Shown here in pieces: positions 22,345 to 36,254 of a DNA stretch of 64,000 bases. Numbering within the stretch: the first letter of the stretch is position 1; each line of letters begins with the position of its first letter. The notes beneath the pieces are model-generated. The model searched no databases and had not been told where the DNA came from. It worked only from the letters and a program-made list of their open reading frames with translations. The translations under genes and the position numbers were made by a program. Source of the stretch: Loripinus fragilis (Eukaryota > Mollusca > Bivalvia > Lucinida > Lucinidae); contig OZ026515.1 of the NCBI GenBank assembly GCA_964019695.1, positions 72,551,644 to 72,615,643 of the forward strand, given 5' to 3'.

Positions 22345-25147
22345 CTAGACTTTCACATTTCATCTTATAATGTGAAAGCAGCAAAGGCTTTGACGAGGCT
22401 GCAGGCTCGAGCAATCATCTGATGGACGCCTATATGATATAAAACACCATTGTATAAGCTGGCCAATTTGAATTTGAGCCAGCATTCTTTACGACCTCGT
22501 CTTCTACTTGATCTCAACTCAATATCGACACTGGCAGTTCGATCTTGTATCGGTATTAGTACTCAGTCTGATTAAGCCTTTGAAAATACGATCAACTATC
22601 TCTTCTCAACCCAAACTTGACCTCTTCAGCTTTTATGCGATATACACGATCATTTAAAAATCAGGACACTGATGCAAATAATCTTGGGGGTGAAGAATCC
22701 TCCGTGTACATCCGTAAAAAGCTTTAGAGAATGTTTTAGGAGAATTACAAAGGGGCTTTTACAAGGTATGGTAAATTAATATGAATATGGGAGTCTGCCC
22801 ACGCTTAGAATTTGATAATATAATGCTGATTAATTGCCTGTGGCATGACTTATATATTTATGTTGCATTTAATTTTTTATGCAATTCCATTGTTAATTTT
22901 TGACGTCATGTATGATATCACTACCACGCCACCTTAGGGTACCCTTCTACAGTAATTGGCATATCATGTAACAGAGGCCGAAATGTTTTATGAAATAGCG
23001 ACATCATTGGTTAGTTCGGTGATACTATAAACGGCTTTGTTTGTATCAGGATAGTGGGCGCACATTCATTTTTATGCCATGGTACCCCAATATTCAACTG
23101 TATATTTTGTATTCAGTCAAATTTGGAATTCAAGTTGTAACACGTTGCGATCTTTGTCAAGATACCATTTCAGCATAAAAACTGTCCATATATGTTTAGA
23201 ATATGTTGACCGAATTTCATGAAAATCAAGGACTGGTAACATATTTTTTTTAACTTTTTGTAAACACATGGTCCTAATTCAATGAAATGTAAAATATACA
23301 GTAATTATGTTTCAGTGTTAAACATATTGAATACTGACTTAGTTTGAATTACCATTCTAGTATGTTTATTGGTAGAAGTTGATATGTTCAGTGTTTTTCC
23401 CTATTAGGGATTGGCAAATAAAATAACATTTAAGTTTGATAGTAAGCTGCACGATTCCCATTTAATGAAGTGCTTACACAATCATTATTACCCAAAATGA
23501 TACAATATGGGGCAACTCTACGTAACACATCTAGCTCCTAACGTAAAAATTACATCTAACCAATGTTACGCTTAAAATGTAACATTACTAAGAATGTAAA
23601 TTCATACAGAAGAGAAACCTTATGACAAGTCAATACACACAGGAGAAGGACCTTATATCTATGATATCATAATTGTGACCCTCATTAAAAACCCAGTTCA
23701 CAAAAGTTACCCCCTGTCGAACCCATTGGTTAAAATGAACTATTTTGTTCTATTGGCCTCAAAGTCATCGCTAATTCAATGCTTAAATCATCTCTGTTCA
23801 TTCTGTTCTGTAAAACTGATGCTGATTTTCATCGGTGAGCCACATTTATTCTTTAGCTGGCTGAGTATTCTAGGCATAAAACTTCGTTTCTGACCGTCAC
23901 TTGTTCATGTAGAACGCCGTTCTATAATAACGCAGACCAGTCTCTGTTATACTTTATCCTGGTCACAGCACCAAAAAGTGGCTACTCTAGTTCACTTGGG
24001 ATGTAAATGATACGCTTGGTCTTCTTGTTTTCAGAAGTTTATTGCTATGACATTATGTTTCTTTAACGTTATTAAGCAGGACATGAGGTATTGATACACA
24101 GTATCTTGACCCCATGGTGCCATGATATGGGGCCATGACCTTAGGTATTTCCGACCGTCAAATGTTTAGAAATTGTCTAAACATGTTTTTTCTTTAAGAA
24201 AAGTGTAGGTAAATTAAGAAAACAACGTTCTTCTGTGAAGTTATGTATTAATTTCAACTAAATTATTAATTTTGCTAAAACTGACCTCCACCCATAAGAG
24301 GTAAGAAATGAAAATGTTAGTGGTTTTGAATTTTCATGAAATTTGGCCCAGATCAGCAAGGTATATATGGCATGTTTATGTGGTAATATGATATCTTGAC
24401 AAAGGCTAGAACATATCTATTTTTGAAATTGAAAGTGGATTTTTTTGTAATTTTTTGAGAAAAAATATTGAAATTTTACAATTACTTCTTTAGAAAACGT
24501 AAACCATAATTTATCCAAATGATTCTGTGGTATTAACATAATGCTTGTGGTGTTCTGGAGTCATTCTAGATGACTAATCTTGGAAATCAATAAAACTTTA
24601 GATTTAGAACATAGAAATTTAGAGACAGGTATAACCTCAAAGTTGGAGTAAGTAAAGATTGCCTCCTAACCCTTGTTTGTAACTATTTAATTCAATAAAT
24701 CTATTTTCATAGTTTGTATATGTGGAGTTATTAATATGCAAAGTTTAAAGAAAATCAATGCGTGGACACAGATGTAAGTACCCATTTAGGTGCCTGTTTT
24801 AGTTATACAGTATGCATACATATGACTAAGCCTTAGTTACGACTAAAAATTCTAACCCATCTATACCATAGATCTGACCATCCTTGTTGTTTGTATGGTG
24901 TTGGAATGGACGGAGTCTTTTATTCTTACATGTAAAAAGGAGTTCAAATTATTTCGGTTGCAAAATATGGGTTTACGCTATAGTAAAATGTGCAGACCTT
25001 AATGAGAAGCCACATTAAGAGGCATATTATCCGGGTCTCCACTGTTAGCTGGTGTCCTATTTTGTGGGACGCAGTCATATGTAATTTGATTAAAGCAGAA
25101 AACTTGCGACATTTTTGTTAGTTTTAAGGTGTTCGTTTTGAGCCAAA
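22345..25147. other. unassigned AT-rich DNA
   Basis: About 2.8 kb without a supported gene. The 72-codon frame at 23675 has no domain. Phrases such as 'ttcatgaaatttggcccaga' near 24335 look like old dispersed repeat, but no second copy was located. Confidence 0.4.
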
Positions 25148-27863
25148 TCTCATGTGTCATACAGTACCCCGTATGGCTCAGCATACTGATACATGTATGT
25201 AACCATGTACGAATGAGCCATTTTTCATGCGTTACCATGTATGGATGAGCCACTTCTAATATGTTACCACGAATGGATGAGTCACTTCTCATGTGTTACC
25301 ATGTATGAATGAGCCACTTCTGATGTGCTACACGTACGGACGTGCCTCTTCTGATGTGTTACAACGTACGGATGAGCCACTTCTGATGTGCTACACGTAC
25401 GGACGAGCCTCTTCTGTGGTGTTACCATGTATGGACGAGCCATTTCTGATGTGTTACACGTACGGATGAGCCACTTCTAATATGTTACCACGAATTGATA
25501 AGCCTCATCTCATGTGTAACCACGAATTGATGAGCCACTTCTCATGTGTAACCATGTATGGATGAGCCACTTCTGATGTGTTACAGGTACGGATGAGCCA
25601 CTTCTGATATATTACCACGAATAGATAAGCCACATCTCATGTGTTACCACGTATGGATGAGCCACTTCTCATGTGGTACACGTACGGATGAGCCACTTCT
25701 GATATGCTACCACGATTGGATAAGCCACATCTCATGTGTTACCAAGAATTGATGAGCCACTTTTCATGTGTTACCACGTATGGATGAGCCACTTCTGATG
25801 TGTTACACGTACGAATGAGCCACTTCTGATATGTTACCACGAACGGATGAGCCACTTCTCATGTGCTACCACATATGGATGAGCCACTTCTGATGTGTTA
25901 CACGTACGGATGAGCCACTTCTGATATGTTACCTCGATTGGATAAGCCACATCTCATGTGTTACCAAGATTTGATGAGCCACTTTTCATGTGATACCACG
26001 TATGGATGAGCCACTTCTGATGTGTTACACGTACAAATGAGCCACTTCTGATATGTTACAACGAACGGATGAGCCACTTCTCATGTGTTACCACGTATGG
26101 ATGAGCCACTTCTGATGTGTTACACGAACGGATAAGCCACTGCTGATATGTTACCACGAATGGATAAGCAACATCTCATGTGTTACCATGAATAGAGTAG
26201 CCACTTCTCATGTGTTACCACGTATGGATGAGCCACTTCTGATGTGTTACCACGTATGGATGATCCACTTCTGATGTGTTTCCACGTATTGATGAGCCAC
26301 GTCGCATGTGTTGCAACGTATTGATGAGCCACGTCGCATGTGTTACCAAATTTGGATGATCTACTTCTGATATGTTACCACGTATGGATGAGCCTTTTCT
26401 GATGTGTTACCATGTATGGATGAGCCACTTCTGATGTGTTAAACGTACGGATGAGCCACTTCTGATATGTTACCACGAATGGATAAGCCACATCTCATGT
26501 GTTACCACGTACGGATGAGCCACTTCTGATGTGTTACACGTACGGATTAGCCACTTCTGATATGTTACCACGATTGAATAAGCCACATCGCATGTGTAAC
26601 CACGAATTGATATGCCACTTCTCATGTGTTACCAAGTATGTATAAGCCGCTTCTGATGCGTTACACGTACGGATGAGTCATTTCTGATATGTTACCACGA
26701 ATGGATAAGCCACTTCTGATATGTTACCACGAATGGATAAGCCACTTCTGATATGTAACCACGAATGGATAAGCCACATCTCATGTGTTACCACGTACGG
26801 ATGAGCCACTTCTGATGTGTTACACGTACGGATTAGCCACTTCTGATATGTTACCACGATTGAATAAGCCACATCGCATGTGTAACCACGAATTGATATG
26901 CCACTTCTCATGTGTTACCAAGTATGTATAAGCCGCTTCTGATGCGTTACACGTACGGATGAGTCATTTCTGATATGTTACCACGAATGGATAAGCCACT
27001 TCTGATATGTTACCACGAATGGATAAGCCACTTCTGATATGTTACCACGAATGGATAAGCCACATCTCATGTAACCACGAATGGATGAGCAGCTTCTCAT
27101 GTGTTACCACGTATTGATGAGCGCTTTCTGTTGTGTTACACGTACGGATGAGCCACTTCTGATATGTAACCACGAACGGATGAGCCACTTCTCATGTGTT
27201 ACCACATATCGATGATCCACTTCTGATTAGTTACACGTACGGATGAGCCACTTCTGATATGTTACCTGGAATTGATCAGCCACTTCTCATGTGTTTACAC
27301 GTATGGATGAGCCACTTCTGATGTGTAACCACGCATGGGTGAGCCACTTCTAATATGTAACCATGTATGGATGCGCAACTTCTAATGTGTAACCATGTAC
27401 GGATGAGCCACTTCTAATGTGTTACCACGTATGGATAATCAACTTCTCATGTGTAACCACGTATGGATGAGCCACTTCTCATATTTTTTCCACGTATGGA
27501 TGAGCCACTTCTCACGTGTTACCACATATGGATGAGCCACTTCTCATATGTTACCACGTATAGATGATCCACTTCTCATGTGTTACCACGTATAGATGAG
27601 CCACTTCTCGTGCATTGCCACGTATGGATGAGCCACTTCTCATATGTTACCACGTATAGATTATCCACTTCTCATATGTTACCACGTATAGATGATCCAC
27701 TTCTCATGTGTTACCACGTATAGATGTGCTACTTCTCATATGTTACCAAGTATGAATAAGCCATTTCTCATTTGTTATCACGTATGGGTGAGCCACTTCT
27801 AATATGTTACCACGTATGGATGAGCCACTTCTCATGTGTTACCACGTATGGATGAGCGACTTC

Positions 27864-27876
27864 TCATGTATCACAC
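27864..27876 (+). repeat. target-site duplication, left copy
   Basis: 'tcatgtatcacac' is repeated exactly at 28075-28087, bracketing the SINE. Confidence 0.9.
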
Positions 27877-28074
27877 AGGGAGCGCAGTGGCTCAGTGGTA
27901 GAGTGCTTGACTCGAGACCGAAGGGCCGCGGTTTCGAGCCTTACCAGCGTCACTGCGTTGTGGTCCTTGAGCAAGACACATTTATCCTAGCTTAGTACTG
28001 GTTCAACCCAGGAAGACCCGTCCCGCAGAACTGAAAGATTGTTGAGTGGACGTAAAGAATCAAATCAAACAAAA
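27877..28074 (+). mobile_element. tRNA-derived SINE, family 1, full length
   Basis: A Pol III-type internal promoter is visible: the box-A region 'tggctcagtggtagagtg' and the box-B region 'ggtttcgagcc'. The body follows ('cgtcactgcgttgtggtcct', 'gacacatttatcctagctta', 'ctggttcaacccagg') and the tail is 'ggacgtaaagaatcaaatca'. It lies inside the 32-bp array and is flanked by a perfect 13-bp target duplication. Other copies in the window are at 50331-50446 and 62111-62314, with a truncated reverse copy at 53294-53438. The 63-codon frame across it is not a gene. Confidence 0.92.
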
Positions 28075-30951
28075 TCATGTATCACACGTACGGATGAGCC
28101 ACTTCTCATATGTTACCACGTATAGATGATCCACTTCTCATATGTTACCACGTATAGATGATCCACTTTTCATGTGTTACCACGTATGGATGATCCACTT
28201 CTCATGTGTTACCACGTATAGGTGATACATTTCTCATATGTTACCACGTATGGATGAGCCATTTCTCATACGTTACTATGTACGGATGATCCACTTCTCA
28301 TATGTTACCACGTATAGATGATCCACTTCTCATGTGTAACCACGTACGGATGATCCACTTCTCATATGTTACCACGTATGTATGAGCCACTTCTCATATG
28401 TTACCATGTACGGATGATCCACTTCTCATATGTTACCACGTATAGATGATCCACTTCTCATGTGTTACCACGTATGGATGAGCCACTTCTCATGTGTTAC
28501 CATGTATGGATGAGCCACTTCTCATATGTTACCTTGTATAGATTATCCACTTCTCATGTGTTACCACGTATAGATGAGCCACTTCTCATGTATTACCACG
28601 TATGGATGAGCCACTTCTCATATGTTACCACGTATATATGATCCACTTCTCATATGTTACCACGTATGGATGATCCACTTCTCATGTGTTACCACGTATA
28701 GATGATTCACTTCTCATATGTTACCACGTATAGATGATCCACTTCTAATATGTTACCACGTATGGATGAGCCACTTCTCATATGTTACCACGTATAGATG
28801 ATCCATTTCTCATATGTTACCACGTATAGATGATACACTTCTCATGTGTTACCACGTATGGATGAGCCACTTCTCATGTGTTACCATGTATCGATGAGCC
28901 ACTTCTCATATGTTACCTTGTATAGATGATCCACTTCTCATATGTTACCACGTATGGATGATACACTTCTCATATGTTACCACGTATAGATGATACACTT
29001 CTCATATGTTACCACGTATGAATGAGCCCATTCTCTTATGTTACCATGTACGGATGATCCACTTCTCATATGTTACCACGTATAGATGATCCACTTCTCA
29101 TATGTAACCACGTATGAATGATCCACTCCTCATGTATTACCACGTATGGATGAGCCACTTCTGATGTGTTACACGTACGGATGAGCCACTTCTGATATGT
29201 TACCACGAATTGATCAGCCACTTCTCATGTGTTTACACGTATGGATGAGCCACTTCTGATGTGTAACAACGCATGGATGAGCCACTTCTAATATGAAACC
29301 ATGTATGGATGCGCCACTTCTAATGTGTAACCATGTACGGATGAGCCACTTCTAATGTGTTACCACGTATGGATAATCAACTTCTCATGTGTTACCACGT
29401 CTGGTTGAGCCACTTCTCATGTGTTACCACGTATGGATGAGCCACTTCGAATGTGTTACCACTTATGGATGATCCACTTCTAATGTGTAACCACTTATGA
29501 ATGATCCACTTCTCAAGTGTTACCACTGATGGATGAGCCACTTCTGGTGTGTTACCACGTATTGATGATCTACTTCTAATGTGTTACCACTTATGGATGA
29601 GCCACTTCTAATGTGTTACCACTTATGGATGTGCCACTTCTTATGTGTTATCACTTATGGATGATCCACTTCTAATGTGTTACCACTTATAGATGATCCA
29701 CTTATCATGTGTTACCACTTATGAATGAGCCACTTCTGATGTGTGACCACGTATGGATGATCCACTTCTCATATGTTACCATGTATGGATGAGCCACTTC
29801 TGATGTGTTACAACTAAAGGATGAGCCACTGCTGAGATGTGACCACGTGTGGTGAGCCACTTCTGATATGTTACCACGATTGGATAAGCCACATCTCATG
29901 TATTACCACGAATTGATGAGCCACTTCTAATATCCCTAATGCATGGATGAGCCATTTGTAATGTGTTACGTCGTACGGATGAGCCATTTCTAATGTGTTA
30001 CCACGTATGGATGATCAACTTCTCATGTGTTACCGCGTATGGATGAGCCACTTCTGATGTGTTACCACGTATGGATGAGCCACTTCTTATTTGTTACCAC
30101 ATATGGATGATCCACTTCTCATGTATTACCACGTATGGATGAGCCACTATAATGTGTTACCACGTATGGATGAGCCACTATAATGTGTTACACGTACGGA
30201 TGAGCCCCTTCTAATGTGTTACCACATATGGATGAGGCATTTCTGATGTGTTACCACGTATGGATAAGCCATATCTCATTTGTTATAACGTATGGATGAG
30301 CTACTTCTGATGTGTTACCACGTATGGGTGAGCCACTTCTAATATCCCTAATGCATTGATGAGCCACTTGTAATGTGTTACCACGTACGGATAAGCCATT
30401 TCTAATGTGTTACCACGTATGGATGAGCCACTTCTTATTTGTTACCACGTATGGATGATCCACTTCTCATGTGTTACCACGTATGGATGAGCCACTTCTT
30501 ATTTGTTACCGCGTATGGATAATCCACTTCTCATGTGTTACCACGTATGGATGAATCACTATAATGTGTTACCACGTATGGATGAGCCACTATAATGTGT
30601 AACCACGTATGGATGAGCCACTATAATGTGTTACCACGTATGGATGAGCCACTTCTCATGTGTTACACGTACGGATGAGCCCCTTCTAATGTGTTACCAC
30701 ATATGGATGAGGCATTTCTGATGTGTTACCACGTATGGATGAGGCATTTCTCATGTGTTACACGTATGGATGATCCACTTCTCATGTGTTACCACTTATG
30801 CATGAGCCACTTCTGAGATGTTACCACGTGTGGATGAGCCTCTTCTTATATGTTACCACGTGTGGATGAGCCACTTCTGATATGTTACCACGTATAGATG
30901 AGCCACTTCTAATGTGTTACCAAGTCTGGATGAGCCACTTCTGAGATAGTC

Positions 30952-31145
30952 CACTGGCTGGATATGGTTTCCTCCTCCCTAGGGGGAATTTTGAAGACCG
31001 TATTTTTCTTAAAGGTCAATGTCTTGCGAGCATTTTGCAACATGTTAGCCCTCTGACAATGGCAGCTTTAAGCTGTAACAGCCTGTTACAAACGTTACCT
31101 TACAAAATATTTGACAATAAACATTCTTTTTAAGACTTCAGAAAA
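30952..31145. other. non-satellite island within the 32-bp array
   Basis: About 190-210 bp with no 32-bp units, starting near 'ccactggctggatatgg' and containing 'cctcctccctaggggg' and a small hairpin, 'gtaacagcctgttac'. It may be an inserted element, but no target duplication or second copy is evident. Confidence 0.6.
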
Positions 31146-34100
31146 GTGCATGTAATGTTAATGTAATGTGTTACCACGTGTGGATAATCCACTTCTCATG
31201 TGTTACCACGTATGGATGAGCCACTTCTGATGTGTTACACGTATGGATGAGCCACTTCTGATGTGTTACCACGTGTGGATAATCCACTTCTGATGTGTTA
31301 CCACGTATGGATGAGCCACTTCTGATAAGTTAGCACATATGGATAATCCACTTCGAATGTGTAACCATGTACGGATGAGCCACTTCTAATGTGTTACTAC
31401 GTATGGATGATCAACTTCTCCTGTGTTACCACGTATGGACGAGCCACTTTTAATGTGTGACCACGTATGGATGAGCCACTTCCCATGGATTACCACGTAT
31501 TGATGAGCCCCTTCTAATGTGTTATCACGTAAGGATGAGCCACTTCTGATATGTTACATCGTATAGATGATTTACTTCTCATGTGTTACCACGAATAGAT
31601 GATACACTTCTCATATGTTATCACGTATGGGTGAGCCACTTCTCATATGTTACCACGTATGGATGAGCCACTTCTCATGTGTTACAACGTATGGATGAGC
31701 CACTTCTCATGTATCACACTTACGGATGAGCCACTTCTCATATGTTACCACGTACGGATGAGCCACTTCTCATATGTTACCACGTATGGATAAGCCACTT
31801 CACATGTGTTACCACGTATGGATGAGCCACTTCTGATATGTTACCACGTAAGGATGTGTAACCATGTACGGATGAGCCACTTCTAATGTGTTACCTCGTA
31901 TGGATGATCAACTTCTCATGTGTTACCACGTATGGATAAGCCACTTTTAATGTGTGACCACGTTTGGATGAGCCAATTCTCATGGATTACCACGTATGGA
32001 TGAGCCACTAATGATATGTTACATCGTATAGATGATCTACTTCTCATGTGTTACCACGTATGGATGAGCAACTTCTCATGTGTTACACGTACTGATGAGC
32101 CACTTCTCATGTGTTACCACGTATAGATGAGCCACTTCTCATGTATCACACGTACGGATGAGCCACTTCTCGTATGTTACCACGTACGGATGAGCCACTT
32201 CTTATATGTTACCACGTATGGATAAGCCACATCTCATGTGTTCCACGTATGGATGAGCCACTTCTGATATGTTAAAACGTAAGGATGTGCCACTTCTCAT
32301 ATGTTACCACGTATGGGTGAGCCACTTCTCATGTGTTACCACGCGTGGATGAGCCACTTCTCATATGTTACCACGTATGGATGAGCCACTTCTGATGTGT
32401 TACCACGTATGGATGAGCCACTTCTCATGTGTTACCACGTATAGATGAGCCACTTCTCATGTATCACACGTACGGATGTGCCACTTCTCATATGTTACCA
32501 CGTACGGATGAGCCACTTCTCATATGTTACCACGTATGGATAAGCCACTTCTCATGTGTTACCAAGTATGGATGAGCCACTTCTGATATGTTACCACGTA
32601 AGGATGTGCCACTTCTAATGTGTTACCACGTATGGATGGGCCACTTCTAATATGTTACCACGTATGGATGAGATACTTCTGATATGTTACCACATAAGGA
32701 TGTGCCACTTCTAATGTGTTACCACGTATGGATGAGCCACTTCTCATGTGTTACCACATGTGGATGAGCCACTTCTCATGTGTTTCCACATGTGGATGAG
32801 CCACTTCTTATGTGTTACCACGTGTGGATGAGCCACTTCTCATGTGTTACCACGTGTGGATGAGCCACTTCTCATGTGTTACCACGTATGGATGAGCCAC
32901 TTCGCATCTTTTATCACGTAAGGATAAGCCACTTCACATGTGTAAGCAAGTATAGGTAAGCCACTTCTGATGTGTTACCACGTATGGATGAGCCACTTCT
33001 CATGTGTAACCACGTGTGGATGAGCCACTTCTTATGTGTTACCACGTTTGGATAAGCCACTTCTCATGTGTTACCACGTGTGGATGAGCCACTTCGCATG
33101 TGTCACTAAGTATGGATGAGCCACTTCGCATCTTTTATCACGTAAGGATAAGCCACTTCACATGTGTTACCACGTATGGGTGAGCCACTTCTGATGTGTT
33201 ACCACGTATGGATGAGCCACTTCTGATGTGTAACCATGTATGGATGAGCCACTTCGCTTGTGTTTCCATGTATGGATGAGCCACTTCTCATATAATACCA
33301 TGTTTGAATGGGCCACTTCTGATGTGTTACCATGTATGGATGAGCCATTTCTGATGTGTTAGCACATATGGGAGATCCACTTCGAATGTGTTACCATGTA
33401 TGGATGAGCCACTTCGCATTTGTTACCACGTATGGATCAGCCGTTTCTGATGCGTTACCATGTATGGATGTGGCCACTTTGATGTGTAACCACGTACGGA
33501 TGAACAACTTTTCATGTGTTACCACGTATTGATGAGCAACTCCTCATGTGTAACCACATATCGATGAGCCACTTCTCATATTTTTTTTCACGTATGGATT
33601 AGTCACTTCTCATGTGTTAGCACGTATGGATGATCCACTTGGTATGTGTTACCATGTATGGATGAGCCACTTCTCATGTGTAAGCACGTATGGATGATCC
33701 ACTTCCTATGTGTTACCATGTATGGATGAGCCACTTTGCATGTGTTAGCACGTATGGATGAGCAATTTCTGATGCGTTACCACGTATGGATGAGCTTCTT
33801 TGATGTGTTACCACGTACGGATGAGCAACTTTTCATGTGTTACCACGTATTGATGAGCAACTTCTTATGTGTTACCACATATCGATGAGCCACTTCTCAT
33901 ATTTTTTCCACGTATGGATGATCCACTTCTCATGTGTTACCACGTATGGATGATCCACTTCTCATGCGTTACCACGCATGGGTGAGCCACTTCTGATGTG
34001 TTACCACGCATGGATAAGCAACATCTCATGTGTTACCACATATCGATGAGCCACTTCTCATATTTTTTTTCACGTATGGATGATCCACTTCTCATGTGTT

Positions 34101-35094
34101 ACCACGTATGGATAAGCCATATCTAATTTGTTATCACGTATGGGTGAGCCACTTCTCATATGTTACCACGTATGGATAAGCAACTTCTCATGTGTTACCA
34201 CGCATGGGTGAGCCACTTCTGATGTCTTAGCACATATGGATGAGCCACTTCTCATGTGTTACCACGTATGGGTGAGCAACTTCTGATATGTTACCACGTA
34301 TGTATGAGCCACTTCTTATGTGTTACCACGTATGTATGAGCCACTTCTCATGTGTTACCACGTATGGGTGAGCCACTTCTGATATGTTACCACGTATGTA
34401 TGAGCCACTTCTCATATGTTACCACGTAAGGGTGAGCCACTTCTCATGTGTTACCACGTATTGATGAGCAACTTCTCATGTGTTACCACATATCGATGAG
34501 CCACTTCTCATATTTTTTCCACGTATGGATGAGCCACTTTTCATGTGTTACCACGTATGGATAAACAACTTCTCATGTGTTACCACGTACGGATGAGCCA
34601 CTTCTCATGTGTTACCACGTATGTATGAGCCACTTCTCATGTGTTACCACGTATGGGTGAGCCACTTCTGATATGTTACCACGTATGTATGAGCCACTTC
34701 TCATATGTTACCACGTATGGGTGAGCCACTTCTCATGTAATACCACGTATTGATGAGCAACTTCTCATGTGTTACCACATATCGATGAGCCACTTCTCAT
34801 ATTTTTTCCACGTATGGGTGAGCCACTTCTCATGTGTTACCACGTATGGATAAACAACTTCTCATGTGTTACCATGTAGGGATAAACAACTTCTCATGTG
34901 TTACCACGTATGGATGATCCACTCCTGATGTGTTACCACTTATGGATTAGCAACTTCTCATGTGTTACCACATATCAATATTACCACGTATGGATGAGCC
35001 ACTTTTCATGTGTTACCACGTATGGTTGTGCCGCTTATCATTCGTTTCCGCGTATGGATGAGCCACTGCGCATATATAACCACGTATGAATGAG

Positions 35095-35803
35095 CACCAG
35101 CAACTGTCTTAACTATTTATCGTATGGAGATTTTCCTTATATGCTCTTTGCCTGTGATAGTTCCATTTTGACTATACTCGTTTTCTCATTTTTTAAAAGT
35201 CCTGGTAAAATTCAATTTGTTTGCTTCTTGTAATTGTTTAAAATCGGAATTATACTTAATAAGTCAAGTATTGCTTAATGGAAATTGATCCAAGAGCTCT
35301 TTGGAATATTTATCTTAATTTTTCGCTCCAATCAGCCCAAATTTATACCATTTTTGTACATTTGTATTCAGTTCTCTTCCATTTTTGCGTTAATTGAAAA
35401 CCCATATTGGCTCGTGACACGTAGGTTATTTCCGTGCTGCTTCCGGTTAAGGATGGGGGCGCAGAGGGCGCTTTTAAAATTCCATTATAACACGTTACGA
35501 TTGTTTACGAAGGCTTTGTTGTCTTCGATGACAAACGATTGTTTGAAATTGTTCATAATTGACGCCCTCTTAATAATAATGTATTGTCAACATGGACTTC
35601 TGATAAATTAATTGCTCACTTGATATATCTAAAATTATTTGATTTTCTAGAATTGTGAAAGACCGTTTCAGTGTGAAAAACATACTATGAAGAGACCGTC
35701 TTGCTGAGAAATGGCTGCACATAAACATCTTTATTGGTGGAATCTTACATCCAGTTTGATGGTTCAAATATGGGTCTCATCGCGAGAAAACATTGTTGCA
35801 TAC
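35095..35803. other. unassigned DNA beyond the array
   Basis: The 108-codon frame at 35285-35611 is hydrophobic at its start but has no recognised domain, no coding-like context and no homologous copy here. I do not call it a gene. Confidence 0.4.
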
Positions 35804-35864
35804 GAATAAGAAAGGCGTTGATTAGCGTGCGCAGATGCGCAGGCTGATCAACGCCTTTTTATTC
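35804..35864. repeat. hairpin with 'gcgcagatgcgc' apex
   Basis: 'gaataagaaaggcgttgatt' is mirrored by 'gatcaacgcctttttattc' around 'gtgcgcagatgcgcag'. This is probably the core of a palindromic MITE. Confidence 0.75.
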
Positions 35865-36254
35865 GCTCCATGCAGATTCTAATATCTAAACTTGCTTCAT
35901 GCAAAATTCAATATTATGGCTATTCGCTGTAGCTGAGCAGGTTGGTTTGAGCTGTACCTGATCGCGACACCTGAAGACAGGTGTTCTGGTCCTGGACTCC
36001 GTGTATTACTGAGGCCCCGAGACTGCACGTTTTCTGTCTCTTAAGACTGCCAGCACACAGTGCTCTGTGAAAGTTCATCATGGTTTACATTATTTTAATA
36101 ATTTACCAGCAAGCGATGTTGCTAGCAATGACTATTTGAGGCAGTGAATGACAAACCAACTACGTAAACTACCTGGGCAGGCGAATATACTCGGATCAGC
36201 CTATGCGTTCAGCGCATGTATTGACGTAGAACAGAGTTTTGCAATTCATAGTTT

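Larger units (their letters stand above)
25148..35094 (+). repeat. 32-bp minisatellite array, about 300 copies
   Basis: A typical unit is 'ggatgagccacttct' then '.atgtgttaccacgtat' (31-32 bp). Variant positions include cat/gat/aat before 'gtgtta' or 'atgtta', 'gatgatcc' for 'gatgagcc', and 'tacacgtac' for 'taccacgtat'. The unit is not a multiple of three, so the open frames inside it (for example 26678-26911 minus) are artefacts. Higher-order repeats of about nine units occur (26491-26776 against 26777-27062, offset 286; 34441 against 34732, offset about 290). It is interrupted by a SINE at 27877-28074 and a non-repeat island near 30952-31145. The edges decay over a few units. Confidence 0.97.

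Noticed and set aside
26678..26911. Repetitive protein on the minus strand of the 32-bp array
   Set aside because: The unit length is not a multiple of three and the frame breaks quickly; there is no conserved protein.
27890..27960. True tRNA gene
   Set aside because: Box A and B are present, but the sequence continues into a SINE body and tail with target duplications, and no good cloverleaf is evident.
25148..35094. CRISPR-like array
   Set aside because: Units are contiguous 32-mers without distinct spacers, in an animal-like genome. It is a minisatellite.
35285..35611. 108-codon ORF next to the minisatellite
   Set aside because: No recognisable domain, repeat partner or splice context. 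The length is within chance for a 64-kb window.
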